The position numbers and the translations under genes are program-made. From NCBI GenBank assembly GCA_032622095.1, contig CP136067.1:179586556-179650555 (forward strand): a stretch of DNA of 64,000 nt, written 5' to 3'. This document shows positions 58,010 to 64,000 of the stretch, piece by piece (the stretch's first letter is position 1; the number at the start of each line of letters is the position of its first letter). The notes under the pieces are model-generated. The model ran no database searches, was not told the origin of the DNA, and worked only from the letters and a program-made list of their open reading frames with translations. This stretch comes from Siphonodentalium dalli. Lineage: Eukaryota; Mollusca; Scaphopoda; Gadilida; Siphonodentaliidae.

Positions 58010-58532
58010 AAGATACGGGCGGCGTTGGCGGTGGGTTTGCTGTTAAAATATTCAGCTCCGTCAAAAACCGCCATAAACAGAAAGAATAGTAAAATATAGA
58101 TAGACTTTGTTCTTATACCAATCAGAAATATGGCATAAACAGTATGCTATTGTCAAATGTTTTTCCTTTGTTATATAAACAAAAGCATAAAACGTTACAG
58201 AACCTGGCTTTTGTTTAGATCCGGATATGGTAAACATAAAGAGCGTTATTTGTTACTGTTTTCCTGATATGGAAATAATAAAGAGCGTTTATATAATTTG
58301 TGTGTGATTAACCAATAGAATTGCGCTGTGTTATGTAAACAGAATCAAAACTTCTGTAAAACGAGCAGGTTCTTGTTTACGTACACCATCGTACGTATTG
58401 ACGACAATATACTATTTACGCGCTGATTATGTTTGGAATATGAACAAAACTATATATTTTTTAATATTCCTTCTGTTGATGGCGATTTGAACAAATATGA
58501 ATATTTCTGCAACGAATGCCGCCCGTGCCTTT
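58010..58532 (-). mobile_element. 'GCGGCGTT' MITE, copy 2 (opposite orientation)
   Basis: Collinear reverse complement of 16784-17300, about the same length, with few indels. Confidence 0.8.
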
Positions 58533-58939
58533 CAATTTAGCCACAACTCGGGAGTAGGGCATTTGCATTGCATCGAATGTAATCTTCTCAAGTATCGTAA
58601 TTCGTAATTGAAACAGGGAGTTATCTCTAATCCCGCATTATGTTTCTCCTCCGAGTTGCTAGGAACTCCACTGAATTCCTTGTCAATTCGTATGATAAAA
58701 GACTTGGCATCATGTTCCTCATCGCAGGTGTGTGATCAAATTTCACACGCGTGACACGAAATGACAATCTCGCACCACACCCATTCTCTCTCCGTCACGT
58801 TGCCATGGAGTATATATTATGCACCTGCGACACAGGCAAATGAGAAGCTCCCCAAACGTAGAGGAAGCAGAATTTGTATGTGCACGGTACATGTCTTTTT
58901 GTGCAGTATTAAGCTGCATATGTGTTCAGTAGGGGAGTG
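58533..58939. other. non-coding
   Basis: Nothing recognised. Confidence 0.4.
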
Positions 58940-59290
58940 ATGTTCTGTGGCTAAATCCATCTCAATCAGTTGTCAGTACAAGTACTTATCATGCTTCTTT
59001 CACTTCTGCATAAACAGTAAGTATCCGTTGACACAATTAATATTGAAGGAGTAAAATAATTGATGCGAGCTTGGTAATTGGCAGTATGTGTCGTCCCTGG
59101 AATAGTGCGTATACCCAGATGGCACTTCTGTACTTCTGTATACCCAGAATGTGTTCCGTGGCTTAATCGATCTTAATCAGTTGTCAATACAAGTAAACAT
59201 TGTGCTTCTTTCACTTCTGCATAAACAGTTAAGTATCCGTTGACACAATTAATATTGAAGTATGGCAGTATGTATCGTCCCTGGCTCAGT
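58940..59290 (+). repeat. ~211-bp spaced direct repeat
   Basis: 'gttc-gtggct-aatc-atct-aatcagttgtca' and TTCACTTCTGCATAAACAGT followed by 'aagtatccgttgacacaattaatattgaag' occur from 58940 and again from 59152. Confidence 0.85.
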
Positions 59291-59384
59291 GCGACCTGGC
59301 ATGCCCAGACGTATTCGCAGAAACACTTTTTGTTATTATTAGCTGTCACTTTTGTGCAATTCTTATTTTATTTTACAGTGAGGT

Positions 59385-59741
59385 CACTGATGGTCCTTGC
59401 GGTGTGTATGCAGTTAAAATAGTCACACCCGTTAAAGTTGCCACAAACAGAAATAATATTAAAATATAGACATATTTTGTTCTTATATCAATCATAAATA
59501 TAAAGTACAGAGCATGTTACTGTCAAGTTTGTACGCTGTGTTATGTAAACGTTTTTGGCTTTTGTTTACATAACAAGGCGTACATACTTAACTATAACAT
59601 AATATTTACGTAATATGTATGATTGGTATAAGAACAAAATCTGTCTATATTTGAATATTATTTCTGTTTATGGCGGTTTTGTCGGATGTGACTATTACAG
59701 TGTAACAGAAATGCCCAACCGCGAAGGCCATTCGTGCCTTT
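59385..59741. mobile_element. palindromic derivative of the 'GCGGCGTT' MITE
   Basis: One arm (59411-59550) carries GTTAAAATAGTCACACCCGT, 'aaacagaaataatattaaaatatagac', 'ttgttcttatatcaatcataaata'; the other arm is its inverse (59575-59710). Both arms derive from the same end of the 16784/58010 family. Confidence 0.8.
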
Positions 59742-60131
59742 AACCCTTTACCCAACAAACCGGCCAAAACCGGCCAAATAAAGCTTCAACAGCCTAAAAT
59801 ATCTTCGGTCTGTCTCAATAGAACCATACAAATATGGATATCATTGGAACCGGCTCCTTGACCACATTGTGATAGTTACAGTTATGCCCTGTGCCAATGC
59901 ATTCTCTTATATATGCGAGTCGACCATAGGTCGCCTCGCATATATAAGAGAATGCATTGGCCTAAACAAAATCTTTTTTTAACACTTTTTACCATTTTTT
60001 CTTACATTCTTTAACAATTTTATAATTTGTAATGTATTAAGCCATTGCATTCTCTTATATATGCGAGGCGACCTATGGTCGACTCGCATATATAAGAGAA
60101 TGCATTGGCACAGCGCCCTTCTGTTGGGTAA
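59740..60131 (-). mobile_element. piggyBac-like MITE with double palindrome, copy 6 (right end lost)
   Basis: TTAA at 59740-59743. Palindromes present (one arm CCATTGCATT instead of CCAATGCATT). Ends abruptly at GTTGGGTA, without AAGGGTTAA. Confidence 0.85.
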
Positions 60132-60231
60132 TACAAAGGCAATAATACATACATCTATATACAAAAATGAGATCAATGGAAATTAGGGATTCAACAACAA
60201 TCCAGAAGACTTATACAGGTATTAATATATA

Positions 60232-60631
60232 TTAACCCTTTACCCAACAAACCGGCCAAAACCGGCCAAATAAAGCTTCAACAGCCTAAAATATCTTCGG
60301 TCTGTCTCAATAGAACCATACAAATATGGATATCATTGGAAACGGCTCCTTGACCACATTGTGATAGTTACAGTTATGCCCTGTGCCAATGCATTCTCTT
60401 ATATATGCGAGTCGACCATAGGTCGCCTCGCATATATAAGAGAATGCATTGGCCTAAAAAAAATCTTTTTTTAACACTTTTTACCATTTTTTCTTACATT
60501 CTTTAACACTTTTATAATTTTTAATGTGTTAAGCCAATGCATTCTCTTATATATGCGAGGCGACCTATGGTCGACTCGCATATATAAGAGAATGCATTGG
60601 CACAGGGCCGTTATGTTGGGTAAAGGGTTAA
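60232..60631 (-). mobile_element. piggyBac-like MITE with double palindrome, copy 7
   Basis: TTAA at 60232-60235 and 60628-60631; both palindromes intact; 100 bp from copy 6 in the same orientation. Confidence 0.9.
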
Positions 60632-61396
60632 AGCCACATGGCTTGTTGTTTGTTCTATATTTGCCTAAATTAAATTACATCTTCTGCAAATGATACCTGA
60701 TGTATTGGTCATATTACTTATCTTGGAAAATATCCCCAGGAATAGGATATTACTATTCCAATATATGTTCGGCCCGATGATGTTTGCCTGAGTTATTCAA
60801 CTTTGTGAACTTGCAAAATTCAATTTTTACGTCAACATTTAGGTTTCCGGATGATAACTTGAGTATATGTGGCTCAGCCATACTAAAATACAGGCCAAGT
60901 TCGATTATGGGTTCGGTACGAATTTTTTCTTCTGATTTATGGCTCTTTTCGACTTTGAATTTTCAAATTTGAGGTTTCCGGATGATAACTTTAGTTTGGT
61001 TTATTTTATCGGAACCAAATTTGGTATGTGAGTTTTCCAGACCTAATTACAGGTCAAGTTCGATTATGGGTTCGGTCCGAATATATTTTACTGACTTATG
61101 GCTCTTTTAGAATTATAATATTCAATATTTGAGGTTACTACAATTTAGTGTCACTGCCATTGTGTGTTTGTGTACAGTTTATAAAAGTACACGGGGTTTA
61201 TTTTGCCACGCCCAGGTAGCTCTTGTTTTCAGTTATCACCGTCGCTAGTTCTGTATAATTTATGTGTTTCGACTGATTCTCGGAGCCCCACGTATGCAAT
61301 TCATCATAAATTTCAAATGAAATTGTTTGCTTTGATTCGGTGCATAATTGGTTATAATAATCGTATCAACTGTTGACAATAATTTGTACAATGTAC
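60632..61396. repeat. fragment of the 56975 core repeat, then non-coding
   Basis: 60835-61140 has three units of 'gaggtttccggatgataactt-agt', 'aagttcgattatgggttcggt-cgaat', 'gacttatggctctttt'. The rest is featureless. Confidence 0.7.
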
Positions 61397-63601
61397 ATTA
61401 GTCTGGTCGATAAAAGGTTTGACCTAGAACAAATTTGGACTAAGTTGGTTTTTATTCCATTTTGAAGAGGAATATTTCCTCTACAACATATCCAAAATCC
61501 GCTAAAATCCGCTTTGAGAAAACTTTTTTACAGATATTTTAAAAAATGCTCATTTTTCGACCTTGCGAAGTACGTTTTTCTACAATATCCCTCATCGGTG
61601 ACACCAGAACGCGTTAATCCTCCATCCGATATATACCAGTTTGTGTAAAAGGGTATAGGGGGGCGAATAGAGTGACAAGGACAGAAAACAATGCAATCGC
61701 GGCGATGAAATGGCTGTCAAAATGGCCGCAACTACAATCCATGCTACGATGAAAGCAACATATTGGATAACCCCCTATAAGCGAAAATACACATTTGTAA
61801 TTTACAAGAATGTTGTTATATATCTTTAAAGGTACACATATAATTAAAACAGATCTATCTGAATGATTTATCGATTACTGCTACGCACGTTAACCCAATG
61901 ATTTACGTTCGGGTTTTCTTATTAGAATACATCCAACAGTCGGACCAAAAACCGTTATTTTGGGCATGCAACACACGAAGTAATATTTCGTCACACAGTG
62001 CGTGGTAGTTTCCTTTTGGAATGATGATTAATTATTGAATGTAAAGCAGAAACTGAAGTGCCCACCCTATCTGTGTAAATACTAGTTATATTTCCAGAAT
62101 TTTCAACACTCTCCGTGACAATAAACCATACACGTATGTCGTAATACTGATTATACTGTCAAGAAACACTTATCTCTTCAACAGAATAGTACCCTATCTC
62201 ACTAGATCGAAGAGACTGTACGTCGTACATTTTATTTAGTACTAATTTTCATGGTGCTCCCAAACCGGCTTCTTAGTAGACAATTATGTTCAAATTACTT
62301 CAATCGAAACTTTACAACATGAATATGTACCACGCAATACACACTATTAGTTGTCAGTATCTTGTTGTTTGAAATTATGTTACCATTGCCACCCACATAC
62401 TTGCGCTTAATATCAGGTCATCAGCGTTTACAGTTATTAGTTCTGCTTTATCATTCACTCAATGTTGCTATTTATGGTTTTGTATGCAGCAGATATGTGT
62501 AACATTAGGGAGAATGGGTAAACGCGGCGATGCGGTTGCAGAAAAGGTCGTACGTTTCGTTTCGCGTATATGTGGGCTTAGTGCATTTAAGTGCACATAA
62601 TTTCCATGTATAAAGACAGTCTCTGTCATAGAGTATGTAGGCAAATTGGGTTATGTTGAGAATTTATTGAAGATAGTCTATTGTAATCCTTTGTATTTTG
62701 ATAAATTGCGTTCATGGTATACCACCATGTATTTGTGTGATAAAAATGAAATATTCGTGTTTAATCACTTGACCGGAGGAAACTATGACTACTATTTTAA
62801 GACACGGACAATAGGATCTACACATTTTACCTAGTACCATATGAATAGCTCTCATACTGTTCTATAGTAGTGAATTTTGACAGACTGTGTGTTGCAGATT
62901 CAAAAATAAATGATTATCGGTCACATTCGTGAGACTGTTTTCATTACATATATTTCTGCTTCTAGAAAAGGTCACACAATGAGTACACCCCTATTAGATC
63001 ACATTTAACTGTTTTAATACACATATATTACACGATTCAAGATAAACAGTACAGATAAAACTGCGTTATTCTTCTATTTCTTGGCGCCCAAAAAGTCCAC
63101 ATTCAATCGTTGTATGAGACCTGGCTTTCGGTTGCTCTTCGCGAGATACATTAGATATAATTCTTACATACTATTATTAGTAGCTCCCCTTATACTCTGA
63201 AATCATTCTTCCTCGTATAATTCGACGGCCTGTTCGTTCTTGTATAACCAGCTATTAAATTTTCCGCAAATTGTAAATTTCATTCGATTTTGTCCATTTT
63301 GGCGGCCATTTTGGACAGACATTCTACCGATATGGTTTACGACTAAGGATTGTTTGTGTGGATTTTATTGTATTACTAATTTGGTATTTGTTGGCGCACC
63401 TACCACCGAAATTCAGGATTTTTATATACCAACTGCCATCATGGACGCCATCTTGTATTACAGAAAATGCTCAAAGCGGATTTTAGCGGATTTTGGTTAT
63501 GTTATAGAGGATATATTCCTCTTCAAAATGGAATAGAAACCAACTTAGTCCAAATTTTTTCTAGGTTGATCCTAAAATTTTAGTTTATCGACCAGACTAA
63601 T
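61397..63601. mobile_element. 2.2-kb element with ~120-bp terminal inverted repeats
   Basis: ATTAGTCTGGTCGATAAA at 61397 and its complement ending at 63601. Pairing continues through TTTGGACTAAGTTGGTTT, 'attccattttgaagaggaata-atcctcta', and 'aaatccgctaaaatccgctttgag'. No convincing target duplication (flanks TAC and AGT). No transposase recognised; the open frame 63240-63536 partly overlaps the right repeat and is not convincing. Confidence 0.75.
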
Positions 63602-64000
63602 AGTAGATCGAGTAAGTGCGTTTGGGCCAGGATTGAGAAGAACGTTGCCAGCTTTCACTAATAAACCTTTTCACTATTTCATAAATTTCACGACATTATT
63701 CTGATAAAGGTACAGGTGTTGATCAAGATCAATTTATCGCGACATTGATGGAATTTTGCTAAAGTTAACATGAGCACTGAAATTCATGCTATAAAAAATA
63801 TATTTGGGGAATGTGCAGTCGCTCTTCGACAATAATACTTCGCAACAATGAGGAGGCCTATGCAATCATTTGGTGTATTGTAACCTATAGTGAAAGTAAT
63901 TGTCGTTTTTAAGATTTCTGCTTTGGAACAAGTCCCGTGCTCATGATCCCCATAAAACAAATTGGAAACATAAAGCACGCGATACGGCAGAGTATTTGGC
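63602..64000. other. non-coding, nothing recognised
   Basis: No gene or repeat seen. Confidence 0.4.

Noticed and set aside
63240-63536. 98-codon frame near the right end of the 2.2-kb element
   Set aside because: Runs into the terminal inverted repeat and has no recognisable domain.
1-64000. A host gene or bacterial-type operon
   Set aside because: No long open frame outside transposable elements, no exon-like conserved blocks with consistent splice sites, and no ribosome-binding-site/operon layout.

Overview
This is eukaryotic, intergenic, repeat-dominated DNA, most likely from a marine invertebrate. I favour a mollusc or bivalve because of the Helitron-type elements with tandem-repeat cores, the satellite and the SGNH-type non-LTR element, but that is an inference and not a proof. 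It is AT-rich. I find no host gene, no intron-exon structure, no rRNA and no tRNA. Every protein-like stretch comes from a broken transposable element.

Layout: 0.7-2.3 kb is a degenerate ~130-bp tandem repeat. 2.4-16.6 kb is a nested cluster: an old LTR-type element (two related LTR-like blocks, TTAA on both outer sides, a tRNA-primer-like site, a broken gag, a membrane-protein tail, and a small PPxY-containing reading frame just before the 3' LTR). Into it have gone a 5.3-kb non-LTR retrotransposon (zinc-knuckle/SGNH ORF1, endonuclease, partial reverse transcriptase), a 3.0-kb DNA element with ~0.5-kb terminal inverted repeats, and three Helitron-like elements ending in hairpin + CTAG. 16.6-28.5 kb holds dispersed repeats, foldback elements and a ~150-bp tandem family. 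28.5-37.1 kb is a segmental tandem triplication. 41.0-46.1 kb is a 43-bp satellite of about 119 monomers with a 2,551-bp higher-order period. 46-64 kb is a further mosaic of MITEs, hairpins, minisatellites and one 2.2-kb inverted-repeat element.

The most unusual signal is a pair of near-perfect 67-nt palindromes (arms of 26 bp reading CCAATGCATTCTC..., the second palindrome being the reverse complement of the first). This cassette sits in seven copies of a TTAA-flanked, piggyBac-like MITE, in one copy of a different MITE with unrelated 40-bp ends and an ATAT target duplication, and in decayed form in a third TTAA family. The triplication supplies empty sites for two of these insertions, so their boundaries and target duplications can be read directly. 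A second theme is foldback sequences whose stem sequence differs between copies while each stem stays self-complementary. No set of genes works together here: the window records transposition, tandem amplification and palindrome turnover.
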